A stretch of DNA of 43,971 nt from Thoreauomyces humboldtii. Lineage: Eukaryota > Chytridiomycota > Chytridiomycetes > Spizellomycetales > Powellomycetaceae. The DNA lies in contig JADGJA010000093.1 of assembly GCA_027596035.1 (NCBI GenBank), positions 1-43,971 of the forward strand. Reading direction: 5' to 3'. The notes under the pieces were generated by a model, which did no database searches, was not told where the DNA came from, and saw only the letters and a program-made list of their open reading frames with translations. Shown piece after piece: positions 12,344-23,800 of this stretch (positions are counted from its first letter, which is position 1; every line of letters begins with the position of its first letter). The position numbers and the translations under genes are program-made.

Positions 12344-12525
12344 CCCGAGCCCCATCAGAGCCGTCCCCTTCTTTGTTGTGAGCCTGAGTGGCTTGGCTGC
12401 GTTGTTACCGCTCGAACTATACCTGTCTTCAAATAGTCAGAAACTGTAGGCGCAATGTAACAACTTGATGTGCGTATCCATATGTGCATAAAGTGAAGAT
12501 CGAAGACAATAATAGAGTGACGAAC

Positions 12526-15500
12526 CTACCCCCTAGCAAGGGGGTTGACAGCTGCTAATGGCCGCATAGGCATTGCCACTACACTTGATCGCTGTTTCTG
12601 AAGCAATGCAGCGGTACTTTGCGTATTTCGCCGAGGGATAGAAAGATTGTAGCCTCCAGGACGAGGTCCATTTGCTGTCAACTATGCGGCGAAAGGCAAA
12701 AGCATTGGCTCACCAGTCCAAGTTCAAAAGTTTTATTCCCGCTTACCTCGTCCATCCGCCGCTGGAGCATCTCGTTCTCTTGCTTCAGGTATGTTCGCTC
12801 GCTCGTGAGAGTTTCGATTTTGAGACGCCACGCTTCGAGGTCTAAAGGGGAGGATGGTCAGGATCCCATGTGAAGAGGAATGAGTCTGTAGGAAACGAGT
12901 ATACCAGGAAGTTCGTGAATGCGAGCACGAGGCTCTGCGCTTGGAGCTGCAGAAGCCAAAGCAGTTGGAGGAGGCCCACTCTCTCGCTCTCCCGTTGGCG
13001 TGGCCACGAGACTCGCCCAGGCCGACTTTTCCTTCGGGGGCATTTGCTGCTGAGCGAACCTAGTGAAAAAGAATCAGAGGCCGTGCAGATAGCAGCACTA
13101 TAAACTCTCTGATTTAATCATACCTTTCCTTCGGCCGTGCGGCCTCTCGTCGTTCAAGCTCTTCGACTCGTAAGCCAAGTTCAGCACAGCGACGGAGCGC
13201 ATCTGCTCGTTCCGCTTTCAGCTTGTCGACCATTTCTCTGGCAAGAACATATTTTCGTTCGAGACCGTGCGCTGCACGCTCGTCCGCGAGCCGCGCTTGA
13301 CGAATGTCCGATCGATCGACGTAAAGGCGTCTTATCTCGGTTTTCAGCATTTGAGTAGAAGTCTGCAAGATGGCATGAGAGGATGGCTTCATGGATAGTT
13401 ACTTCTTAAACGACTTACATTTTGTGTGATCCCAGATTCTTCGAGGGAAAACTTTGCGTCCATGAGCTGCCGCTCTAAAGCTGTCTGAGGATTCAAACAA
13501 CGCATGAACATTCTGACCTCTTTCGAAACTGTTACTAAGATTCATGCGCTCACATTTTTGCGTTTCATCTCCTCAAGTACCGGCTGCAGCCGCTTGACTT
13601 CTGAATGTAAGCGTGCGGCCTCATGCTTGTGCTCAAGAGCCTCCTTCTTCGCGTCGCCAATCTCAGTTGTGGATTTGCTTCGTATTGTGTCAGTGATGCC
13701 CAGTTGAGTCTGTCGAAAAGCTCATGAGCACAACCGAACTGTGCAGTGCTTTCCAATCATTTTCCCGAAGAAAGTACCTGCAAGAACATGTTTTCTTGGA
13801 GTAGCTTCTCATGATCTTCCTTTCTCTTCAAGCCGGCTTTGTGGGCTTGAAGCCAACGACTTTGTAGAGCTTCGTTGGCTGCTTTACTTTGAGCGAGTTC
13901 TTTCTGCATACTCTGCAATTCAAGCTGATGTGCCCGCGTCTTGTCCTCTATAAAATAATCAGGATAAATGAAAGATGACAGTATAAACAAGATACCTTAC
14001 CATGACGGCTCTCTACTAAAGCGCCTTTCAATGCATTGACATCATGCTCTTTCTTTTCAAGTGCATACATGACATGCTTGCTTTCATCGTAGAGCTTGCC
14101 GTAATGATTGTTGATGGCCCCATAACGATCAACCAGAGCCGCTTTTTCTATTTGGAGGACTCTCTACACCAGGCGTCAGAGAGGAGTTCAGGAAACGACA
14201 TCCCGCCCAAGGCTCGGCTAAAGTCTTTGCTTACGATCTCTTCGCTTTGAGCCGCTAGTTGAAGTCGCAGCTCAGCGTTGTCATGGCGAAGAGTAACAGT
14301 GAGTCCTTCTGCAGCTCTCGCTGCAGTCCGTATCTCGTTCGACGTCCGCGCCTCAACCTGCTCCTCCTTCCGCGCAACATGCTAAATTCAAAGATTTCGG
14401 CAGTCAGTACCAAAACCCTGGATTACACCTTCTCTGGACTAGCTCAAAACACTTACAGCATGAGTTTCGCTCTTCAGTCGAAGCTCAAACTGCTCTGTCA
14501 TTGCTTCGATTCTAGCATTTAGCTCCGCGACCGTTTGTGCTTTTCGTTGCAGTTCTACTTGCGAGATCTAAGAATCTATCTGAGAGCTGAACAAAATTAA
14601 CATTCCTTGTCCACACACCCGATACCTCGTGTAGCTTGGTGATCTTATCTAGCTCTTGACGATACAGTGACTCGGCGACCTGCGCCTCCACTAACTCGTT
14701 TCGTACATCTCGACCTTTCGCGTCCGCACTGCTTAGTCCTGACCGCAAAGTTGTGAGAGTGGCTTGGAGGCCAGCGCATTCTGTGACCAAACATATCAGT
14801 ACCACCTTTGAGAAGGAGGTCAGAAGTGGATTAAATCTCCTCCTACCCAGATCTTTATCTCGAGCAATTTTCTCAGCATCTGCCTTTTCTAACCGCAGGA
14901 CTCGCGCTTGGTTTTCTGCCCCACGAAGCAGCTCCGCAAGCTCTTCCTTTGCGGTCTCAACGCTTTGAAATGCAGTATCACGTTTCGCCATGGCAGCCAA
15001 AGCATCTTCCCACTGCTTTTCGAGGGTCCGTTTCCCATGAGTAAGCTCCTTGATCTCTATTGAAATCCATTGAGCGGACAGCAGGGCAAAAGCATCTCTT
15101 CGGAAAGCTTTACCTCGCTGCATCTTGTTCATCGCTCCTTGCGCCATAGCCGTTTCATTTCGCTGCCCCTTCAGCACATCTTCCATCTCTTTCTTGCTTT
15201 TTATTAGCTATAGGAGATTGGTCTTGATATTAGCCTTCGCGCACAGTATGTGCTCCGTTAAATGGCTATCGAAAGCATACCGCCTCATGAGCTTTCTCCA
15301 TGTCCTGGATCACTGTCTCCCCGGCTTTCCGTCTCTCCTCCGTTAATTCCAGCTCCTTCTTCAGCTTCTCCTCGATTCGTCGCTGAATCTTGATACTCGA
15401 GAAGTAGGCGGCGTTTACGTCGTTCATTTGCGAGAGTTTGACAGCCGAACCATCAAGGTTGTTGCGAGTTGTCGTTAGCGAGTGAGTCAAGTGCTGAAGA

Positions 15501-16020
15501 CGTGCAGAGAGTCCAATCAGCCTCTTTGTTCCTTCGTCGTCGCCTCCGCATGACAGGCCTCACCTTGTTCTCCTCAAGCATCCGGGCGATCTCTCGTTCG
15601 GCAGCCTCGCGGTCCGCTTCCAGAACCTTGCGGCTGTCTTCGGAGTACTGCAAAATGGAGCGTCTGGGCAGCAACGGTCAGACTCTTCAACCCCCGGGGG
15701 CCCCGTCTGGTTCGAGTAAGGAAGAGATTCCCTCACATCTTTCCCAGTCCATTGTTGAGTCCTCCTATCTCGGTCTTGGCCTTGAACAGCTCGACTCCCA
15801 TCGCTTTCTTCTCCTCGGCCGTCATATTGGCGGCATGCTCACGTTCTCGCATCCTAGCTGCCAAATCAGCCATCTGACCATCGACTGCCGAAAGCAACGT
15901 TCGCTGAAATCGGAGATAATTGGCTTGCAGGACTTGCTCGTCCTCGGTGGATGCAGTCATGGGTAAGGCAAGTTCGGACTGAGCCCCCGGAAGACGGGGG
16001 AGCAACGTGGGAGGGGCCAT
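12526..16020 (-). CDS. Long coiled-coil protein, CCDC40 (FAP172)-like axonemal ruler subunit
   Basis: A multi-exon, almost entirely coiled-coil protein read on the minus strand. Near the N-terminus, RFQRTLLSAVDGQM is followed by EEKKAMGVELFKAKTEIGGL, which resembles the CCDC40 block RFQ...LGVELY..Q..L..L. Further on, GKRTLEKQWEDALAAMAKRD resembles CCDC40's EKRR..QQW...L..M..RD. CCDC40 pairs with CCDC39 to form the ruler that sets the 96-nm repeat on flagellar doublet microtubules. Other clear coding blocks lie at 15.3-15.6 kb (KLKKELELTEERRKAGETVI), 14.6-14.8 kb, 13.8-13.95 kb and 13.1-13.35 kb. The C-terminal exons give TLTSERTYLKQENEMLQRRM, then a short non-helical tail (TANGPRPGGYNLSIPRRN) ending at 12526. 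The start at 16020 (MAPPTLLPRLPG) is the first in-frame ATG of the first clear exon; an upstream exon is possible. Coiled-coil similarity is easily overread, so the family name is tentative, the gene itself is not. Confidence 0.6.
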
Positions 16021-16367
16021 CGTCGGCAATTTTTTCGAAAGAGGTTTCGACTGCAATGTGATGGGGAGTGCAAGATGCTCGCTCCATCGGCAGACCCGAA
16101 TGCTCGATGTCGGACAGACTCGAGGAAAGAGGAATAGACATCGCGGAGAGATTCGGACGGACTGGAAGCCACACCCGCACCGCAGATTCCCGGAGCGGGG
16201 CTTGAACTCGTTGCCCGATTGCCTCAGCACGGCTTCGACAGCGTCATGAGTCACCTGCGGCCAGTATCAAAACTAAATCCATATGGTACTCGCATGATTA
16301 CATTGAGGGTAAGGCGATGAGGTAACGCCAGAGAGGAGAATTGTTTGAGAGGGGCTATTTGAGAGGA

Positions 16368-19300
16368 CTAAGAGTCCTTGGCCGTAGAGTAGTACTGATT
16401 GAAGTTGAGACGAACGATCAACCCCCGAAAGGCGTCGCTATCGTCTTCAAGGAGGGCATCTTTCAAATCGTTTACGCTCTCCTAAATACGCGATCAAGAG
16501 TCTAGCTCATGTTTATGATTAAGGATAAAATCCGCAGAGATTACGACATACCTGGAAACGTTGGCGGCAGCTGTCCACCTGCGCTCGGATGGCATCGAGG
16601 GTCGTGTCGTCCTCATCCTCGTCCTCATCATCGTCAAGAGAAGGTAGGGCAGCATGGACCACAGACATATCAAAGCTTCGTTCTCGCAGGTCTGCCTGAC
16701 GGGAGGTCATCTCGCGGCGAGCCAGACGAGTTCCGAAACGATGAAGGCGTTCCTGCAGGAGAAAAAATCAGGAACCTGGGATTCGGAGTGGAGAACTTTC
16801 ACTGGCTGATGCACATACGTGAGCAATCTGGAAGGCGAGTACGCTTTCTACCACTTCTTGCAGTGCAGCACGATCGCGCTAAAGAATGAGTCAAAGTCAA
16901 CAGCTGAGTAGAGTGCCCGTGAATGTCAATAAGATATGCCTACCCCTTTCATTTTCAACCGTAGCATGCAACGCCGTTGTAATGTATTGAGATATGTTTT
17001 GTGTGTCTTCAAAATCCCGTCAATATCTTGGTTGACGTCGTCTAAACATGCGTGGAAATCTGCCCACGTGGACGCCAGCGCCTAGTCGGAAGAAGCATGT
17101 CAGTATCTACCCGGCAAAAAAGTCAGCGAAAGAACGCGAGCGGGTTCCACCTCGAAGTTAATGTGATATTGCACTTGAACTATGACATGATTCATCTGAG
17201 CCCATGTAAGCAAACAAGCATGCAAGTCGGAATATACAGAGGAGGTTCGGAGTTCCTGAGCGAGACGCATTCGAGCCTTCCAAGTAAAGCTTAGAGCATA
17301 CTCGACCCTCTTGAGCTTCCATAGAAAGCACGAAAGCTGTTGGTATATCGCCATAGTTTTCCGTGTCAAGATTGTGTCTAATGGCTCTTGGACATGGTAA
17401 TCGATGCAGAACACGTCCCACCCCGCATCGCCGGGTGAGACCTAGATGAGGCAGAAAGTAGTTAAAATCTCAATCGAAAGACAGGCATCACCTTGCGTAT
17501 ACCTCCAAAAGGCGCGCGTCCAGCCTGCGCAGCACATCTGGGCTGTCGTGTCGGGCGTTTGAAAGTCGTATACCGTTTTCCAGAGCTGCTGCCAAGTCAT
17601 GGCGATATATATGCCGTGCATCTTTACAAAGCTCTTTCCTGTAAATCGCCAAGTTAATGTGTTGAATGAGCGTGCCGACGAACGCAGAACTTACCCTATC
17701 GCTTCGACAAGGTACTGTGTCAAGTCTCCCTGTTCCAGGAGGAGGTATCGATTTATTGCGCTGAAGTGTTCCTTAAGCTTATGAGTATGCACGAGGATGT
17801 TGAGAGCCTGGTGGTTCGTTTGCCGATACAGGAATTGGATATGCGTAGTAAGTGCCTTTGTAGCGCCGTAACAGAACAGGTCTGCGAAATAACAGTCAGC
17901 AGCTGCGTCATTCTCAAGTGGTTCATACATGTGCAAAGAGGGCTGCTTTGAAAGCGCACATTGCAGCCCTCCTTTCTATCATTCGTCCCACAGGTGCACG
18001 GGGGCACAACAGTGTGATGTAGGAGCCATCATTCATGCTCTTCCGCACCCAAACTGAATCTTTCGTAGCGGACGCACCATCAATTCGCTGTCCTTGTTGG
18101 CTTCTTGAAAGAACAAATTTGACATCCTTGCAAGCGAGCCGAATGAAGTTTAATGACTTCCCCAAGGAAAAGATCTGATAGGGTGCCTTGTTAGATCCGA
18201 TCCTTCAAGCGCCTCCTTCATTCAGCGTCGCTACTCACCTGCGTGGCCAGTGCCGGATCTAGGAAGCCCGGGAGCATTTCCTCTCGTTGTGAGTAGCGAA
18301 GCTCCCAAAAGTCCCGCATGGCGGCACGGTCGTTTTCTGTGATGTAGAATTCTTCGCACTTGTCGTCCAGCTCGCCTTCATAAACCCAGCGCATCAGGGT
18401 TTGAAAAAAGGGTTTCGATACCTGAACCGAAATTGAGTTTGGAGCTTCCAATTGGAACTGACGAAGGTTTTAATTGCGATACCTCTTTCATTAGATTGTC
18501 AATGAACTGGGAGATGAAAGGGTCGCCATGATGAACGAAATTATTGATGAGGGACAGCAGCGCGCCGCCCTTTTGATCTGAGATGTGGTTAATATTGCAA
18601 TCAGAAGCCTTCCTTCAGTCAAAGTAGGCATACCTGCACACAGTTGCACCAAGACTTGCATGATTCTAAGTCTTTTGATTGGATCCAGTGTCCAAACAAA
18701 TAGCCGTTTTAAAGTTAGCGGTGCAGCGACTTTGCCTTCACTGGGCTGTATCTGCCCTTGCAGGATCGCAATTAATCGATAGTAGTCGGTCATTTCTCTG
18801 GCGAGGGCCGAGCAAAAGCTCTACGAAAACGATCAATATCGTTTCCAGGGATCTGATGATCCCGTTCATCAGGAGCTATAAACAACCTGTCGGATGAGGC
18901 CTTGCGAGGTATCGCTTTTGTGCTTTTCCACGAAGTTGGCAACATCGCGATATAGCCAGCCCATTTCGGTCAGTTTCAAGATGATTTCCCGTTGAGGTTT
19001 CGAAACAGTGATCTAATCCATTGAGGTTAGAATGTCGTGATTATCACCCCAGTTTCCGCATATTTCCTTTACCTCGGAGCATATCGTGTATCCCTCTGCT
19101 TCCTGACTATACTTAACGTATTTCCCGTCTATGCCTTGAAAAGCATATACGATTTCCCGAAGCCACTCCGATTCAGAAACAGCCGAGGATCCTACGGAGT
19201 ACGAGTTCACCGAAGTTCAGATTCGGCCAAAGCGTCATTCCAGCCTTGAACCTCCGCCCACCATCTAAGATGCTCCCAGGTGTATTTCGACCATTAATCG

Positions 19301-20126
19301 ATCCGGCTTTGACCTGTTGATTCGTTGCAGGTTCTCTCACAATGGGAGGACGACTGTCTTTGCCCGACGTTCGCGACATGTCAGGAAAGGATGGGAGGCC
19401 CATCGACATTATCGCATCCCCGACCTTGAATAGGACGGTAAGCATCTGTCTCCGGTAACATGAATGCTTCTCAGATGTACCTCTGAGTCGTAAGGCCGGT
19501 CGCTTTGTTGACTGACAGCAAACAGAAAATAGATGGTCGCCCATTGCCGTTGCTGCGTGCCCTTTATTTCTTTCCATAGTCAGACCGGAGGAGTTGAACT
19601 CTACTCGCAGATTGGCTTACCCGTGATGACAACTTTTGATACAAGTTTGCAAATCGAAGCGCGTCGTCCATGGCGTCTCGGCGGGTCACTAAAAAAAGTT
19701 CGTAGCCTGAGAGTTGATCTATCTTTCCGTCAAACGCTCCGGGCTCTTACAGTGCTTTTGGATCTTGGAGACGAGAAGGCCTTCATCAGGTAGGATTGAT
19801 GCCTCAAGATGACTACTCCAGTACGGTAGACCATGAGGAGCAACACTCTATATGACAGATCGACGAGCTCTTCGTACCTCCTTAGGATCCGTTCGCAATA
19901 CTGATAAGCTGTCTCAGCACGTCGCCGACCCCCTGTTCATCAACTGCCGGGTGAGCGTCGTTTCAATCCCACGGAGGTGTAATTCCTCCGTACCGCCACT
20001 TGAAGTAGTCACTCCCGCGCTCTCAAATGTTTTGAGAACGAGACTTTGCATGAGACGAGATACGCTCGCTCCCTTGCTTTGTTGTGCTTGTGAAGGCATG
20101 GAAGCCCCCTGGTCAGGGCCGGTCAT
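16368..20126 (-). CDS. SPC98: Gamma-tubulin complex component 3 (GCP3/Spc98)
   Basis: GCP3 is a core subunit of the gamma-tubulin small complex that nucleates microtubules at spindle poles and basal bodies. Spliced exons show the family in order. GRIP1: LREIVYAFQGIDGKYVKY, ITVSKPQREIILKLTEMGWLY, LTLKRLFVWTLDPIKRLRIM, PFFQTLMRWVYEGELDDK, then LGKSLNFIRLACKD. GRIP2: [71 protein letters not shown] and the C-terminal LIVRLNFNQYYSTAKDS. The phrase [20 protein letters not shown] is specific to GCP3 over GCP2 and GCP4-6. The N-terminal exons are less certain. I read MTGPDQGASM from 20126, with a splice near 20000-19930 into AETAYQYCERILRRYEELVDL, which aligns with the GCP3 N-terminal helix; an alternative ATG lies at 20051. 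The gene is tandem with the CCDC40-like gene and ends about 350 bases upstream of its ATG. Confidence 0.92.
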
Positions 20127-20222
20127 TTGCTCGTGAGTCTTCGCAGAGTTTCGACCCAGCATACTGTGCATGGACTGAAATTCTACGAGCGCCAGTCCCG
20201 AGGCCGGAAAGTGCTGTCTCCT

Positions 20223-20483
20223 ATGCAAGATCTTCGGAAGATGAAGCAGCTTTTGAAATTGTGTGCTGAAGGTCAGCGCGCCAACGTTTCCTCCAACGTG
20301 TCCGACATGGTCGGACGCATAGGCGATGCTGTTGCGGCACTCTATGAGTCAGACCAGCTGCAGACCAGACAGACCGACAACCGAAACGGTGTAATTACTG
20401 CGAGATGTACTGCTATCCCTGGTTATGCGCGTACTGTAAGAGAAGTGGTCCTGCATCCGTGTAGGAGTAAAGGCAAGGGTTAG
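20223..20483 (+). CDS. Possible small hypothetical protein, head-to-head with GCP3
   Basis: An 86-residue open frame starts MQDLRKMKQLLKLCAEGQ and has an amphipathic, coiled-coil-like first half up to VAALYESDQLQTR. The composition looks coding up to about 20385; after that it becomes irregular, so a splice or a different end is possible. The open frame continues upstream to 20127 without an ATG, and an exon starting at the ATG at 20098 could splice into it (donor GTGAGT near 20136, acceptor before 20196). The 5' end therefore overlaps or abuts the GCP3 start region on the other strand. I do not recognise the family. It could also be noncoding sequence of the GCP3 promoter. Confidence 0.35.
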   Translation: MQDLRKMKQLLKLCAEGQRANVSSNVSDMVGRIGDAVAALYESDQLQTRQTDNRNGVITARCTAIPGYARTVREVVLHPCRSKGKG

Positions 20484-20798
20484 TGCTGTTGGTTTGTCCT
20501 TTCCGATGTCAACATCTTCTGAACACCTTTTTTTCCGAACTTTTCTTTAATAAATCGACCATTGCGCTTGTCAGTGCATCGAGGCACTACACAAGAGGAG
20601 CTCCATTTTCAGTTATGACTTGGCTGCTCCAACCCCTATAAAGGGGTTCACACTTTTATGACAATTGCGGTTTGCCCGGGGTTTTTTTTGTGGCTACCCC
20701 GCTTGTGTAAGCGCAGGAATCGACAGAACATAGAGACCTGCAGCTCCTGCAGACTTGCATACGGCTGTACGGCTCACTCACTCACTTCCAGGGGCATT
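20484..20798. other. Spacer with a TATA-containing hairpin upstream of the orphan gene
   Basis: These 315 bases hold a T-rich stretch (20520-20550) and, at about 20632-20649, an inverted repeat with AACCCCT and AGGGGTT arms around a short loop. TATAAA lies inside the hairpin, about 155 bases upstream of the ATG at 20799. The motif may be the TATA box of the following gene. I see no gene in the spacer. Confidence 0.35.
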
Positions 20799-22470
20799 AT
20801 GAGCGAATCATCAGACAAGAATCCTGCTTCCATCATGGGATTCATTGAACCAGCTACTCAGGCTTCCGAGGCTTCCGTGAAAACGTCCTTGGAGATCGAC
20901 AACCCACCAATACCACCGTTACATACCGCGGACCTCAGCCCGGGCTCTGCGGAACCACCACCTGATGTACCAAATCCTTCAGTACTGGCTGCAACCTTTG
21001 CCCTCGAACCAGCATCTGCTTCACTTCCCACTCCGGCTATCGAAGTCCAGCATCATTCCCTGGACGAAGTTGTAGCGCTGCCTACAGAAATCTCCATTGC
21101 GATTCCATCAGATTCGACATCCGGCTTACTTCCAGAAAGCGACACATTGACGGCAGCGATGAGCGTACCTTTGAATGATACTTTTGTGCAACCGGAAGGC
21201 TCACCGGCCGCATTCATTGAAGGCGAGGTTCTGGACTTTGAGGGAGATCATGAGTACACCAGCCGGGACGTCCCAGTCCTCACATCGGACGGCTCGTCTG
21301 CCGAATACTCTCCCGTCAAAGTCACGCCCGTCCAATTCCCTCAATTCGAAGTCGGAGCAGATGAGAGCGCCGCAAGCATCCAAACCACGCCGCTCGACGC
21401 TCAACCAAGCGTACCGCCGATTCTTGGACCTTTGAAGCCCACAAGTCCGAAGCATAGCTTGCTGCCGGTGCACTTCTCGAGAAAGCGGGAACCGGTAGCT
21501 ACGGTTCAGGCGGAACGACCAGCCAGCGCGGAACGTCCGTCTGGGAAGGTAGCGGTGGCAGGCATCGAGCAGGCATCGAGGCCATCTACGGCGAGGGGAA
21601 GCAAAGCAGGGAGTCGACAGTCATCGGCAAGGAAGGGACTGGGGCGACCGCCTGGAACCCCGATGACTGTTTTCACCAAAGAAGGTCTATCGTTTGAAGG
21701 TGAGGATGAAATGTCAAAGAGGTTCTTGCGAAACTTTGGATTCTCCCAGCTGAAACTTTACAGTTCGCACAGATCGACGTCCCGGTGGAACCGACAGCAT
21801 GCGAGCCGTCCTAGCCTCCAAAACCAACCGTTTCGACGCACCGTCGGCTGGTCCACCTCCGAAGGGCCCCGAGCTCCCGTCCATCGACTGCCGACCGCCG
21901 CCCAGTTGGTTTCGCAAGCGGTATCCGGTCCGACCTCCCGCCTCGTCCAGAAGACCCGAGAACTTTTCCGTCTACAGCCAACCTCTTCCGCTCACCCGAG
22001 CTGGATCGGCCCCCGTCCACCCCGTCAGTCAGCGTCATCGGCTCCTTCGGGAGCTCAGAACGAGACGGGATACGGCCTTGCAGGAGGACTATCTGGGGTT
22101 TCCCGGTGTCTCCCCGCATGCCTTTAGCCTTCACATGGCTGCTTTGCAAAAGGGTCATCGGATCGGGTCTCCGGACTGTCAGTCACTCGCTCCGACCGTC
22201 AACGTCACGCACCCGTGCCATGAGACGTTCTCGCTGCTGGGTAGAATCCATTGGCAGGAAGAGACAAAGCAGCTGCCGAGGTGCCACTCGCCGCAGTACT
22301 GGAACGCCAAAAAGCACAAACACGGAGAGAGCGACCTCCAGCGCCCCAGCACGTCGCCCAGCAGAGAAATGGTACCTAGGCTTAGGCAGCCCAAGAAGGT
22401 GTTTCCGCACCAGACGAGGAGGGTCAAGGAGTCAAAGTACCTGATCCCTGCAGAATCCGAAAACATGTAG
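20799..22470 (+). CDS. Unrecognised, largely disordered protein (orphan)
   Basis: Two exons (20799-21699 and 21764-22470) join through a 64-base intron (GTGAGG...TTACAG) to a 535-residue protein starting MSESSDKNPASIMGF. The first 300 residues are Pro/Ser/Ala/Glu-rich with no aromatic core (for example PPIPPLHTADLSPGSAEPPP), then basic and Ser-rich (RPSTARGSKAGSRQSSARKG). The second exon is Pro/Arg-rich with many basic dipeptides and has a few hydrophobic or aromatic pieces (EDYLGFPGVSPHAFSLHMAA, HETFSLLGRIHWQEETKQL). It ends RVKESKYLIPAESENM. There is no signal peptide, membrane segment or enzyme motif that I can identify. Both exons keep an open frame across the splice and avoid stops for 1.6 kb, so the gene is likely real. 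I cannot name a family or function. It lies in a region with several cytoskeletal and flagellar genes, which is only context. Confidence 0.7.
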
Positions 22471-22646
22471 CATCTATAGTAAACACTTCATCCCGCAATG
22501 ACACTCTATCGAAGGTGCAAATGTTGAACTTTGTCGGGCCGTTGAACACAAGAAGCCAACAAAGAAGGATCGGATGTCCGTTAGATTTCATTTCCGATCA
22601 GAAAACGGTGATTATTCAAAAAACGAGACGAAAAAGTCAAAATGCT

Positions 22647-23800
22647 CTAATCACGACGGTCCTCACGTCCACCACGGTCGTCCCTGCGCTCATCGCGACG
22701 GGGAGATCGGTTGGTTTCGCGTCCATAGGACCTATCGCCACGGTCGCCGCGATCGTCACGTCCAGAGTCCCTTCCTCCGCGGTCATCGCGACCGCCACGG
22801 TCATCACGTCCAGAGTCGCGTCCCCCATATCCACCGCCACCGCCACCGTAGCGGGGAGCGGGTTCACGGCTGCCGCCGTAGCCGCCGCCGCCGTACGAGT
22901 CGCGGGGAGGTCCACGGAAGCCACCGCCCTCACCACGGGGAGGACGTTCGTTGGCAACATCGACTCGAATGGGCCTGGAGAAGCAGTAGCAATGACATGT
23001 GGTGAATTAGTATCGGGCGAAGTACTTCAGCTTGGCAACGAAGGCCGTGGCGCTTACCGTCCGTCGAGTTCCTGGTCCCTCATGCCATCAACGGCGTCCT
23101 GCGCGCTCTTGGGGTCGTTGAAAGTGACAAAGCCGAAACCGCGGGAACGACCTGGTCGGTGAGAAACGTAATATCGACGGCGAGAGCAAAACGAAGACGA
23201 AGACGAGTCGGGAAAGGAGGAACATAGGAAGCGGAAGGAGATGGAAAGTGGGGCGCCAGGTAAACAAGGAGAACACAATGACGATACACTCGACGGGGGA
23301 GAACACGAAAACGAAACGGGAAATCCGATCACGAAAGCAGGGCCAGCGGACCACGAGCAAGTTTTCTGCGAGCAGGACCCTCTGGCTCCTCGGCCAAAGG
23401 ACGGAAAGGCACAGAGCCTTGCGAGCCGATCTGAGAGCCGGGCGAGCCAGTGATCTCGATGTTCCTTTCTTTCCTCCGTTCTCGCTTCACGTTTCCCCCG
23501 AGAATAGGATGATGATGATGGGGGCAGGGAGATTTGGTCGCTAAGGATCATAGTGGGCACCTGTCTCGCGATCCGAAATCACGTATGCGTCTTCAACTTG
23601 ACCGAACTTCTCAAAGGCCGAGCGAAGAGAATCGGTGGTGGTCTCCCACTAGTCGCAAGAAAAAAAAATCAGATGGAGTTGAGGAAGCTTGACCTCAACG
23701 AAACGACGCACCCTGCGGACTTCGCCAACCAGCACTGGTTCCGAGCCCGATAACCACTCACCGCAAGTCCGCCGACAAAGACCTTGGCTGATGCAGACAT
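22647..23800 (-). CDS. Glycine-rich RNA-binding protein (one RRM plus RGG/Gly-Asp-Arg tail)
   Basis: Four exons (23800-23762, 23648-23561, 23151-23058, 22974-22647) join in phase to 182 residues. Residues 1-80 are one RRM: RNP2 is VFVGGLAWETTTDSLRSAF (KVFVGGL core) and RNP1 is RSRGFGFVTF, with conserved aromatic positions intact. The tail from about residue 90 is Gly/Arg/Asp/Tyr-rich with repeats such as GRDDRGGRDDRGGRDSGRDD and YGGGGGGYGG, ending RREDRRD-like at the TAG at 22649-22647. This is the layout of CIRBP/RBM3 and plant GRP7-type proteins, which bind and stabilise RNA and often control their own splicing. The second intron (23560-23152) is 409 bases, far longer than others in the window. 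The start at 23800 (MSASAKVFVGGL) is the usual short lead into the RRM. The gene is divergent from RPA49. Confidence 0.9.

Noticed and set aside
12526..12550. The CCCCCTAGCAAGGGGG hairpin as a terminator
   Set aside because: The gene is nuclear and eukaryotic, the hairpin overlaps the last codons of the CCDC40-like gene, and hairpins do not act as terminators for RNA polymerase II.
16021..16254. CCDC40-like gene starting at 16254 with VTHDAVEAVLRQSG
   Set aside because: The codon at 16254 is GTG, not ATG, and the sequence down to 16021 lacks an in-frame ATG and heptad structure; an upstream exon remains possible.
22515..23162. A plus-strand open frame rich in Thr/Val/Ala (for example TATVITSRVASPISTATATV)
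   Set aside because: It is the antisense shadow of the glycine-rich RGG tail on the minus strand, which splices into a standard RRM protein.
23248..23544. Open frames on both strands inside the RNA-binding protein gene
   Set aside because: They lie in the 409-base intron, have low-complexity composition and no start or splice context of their own.
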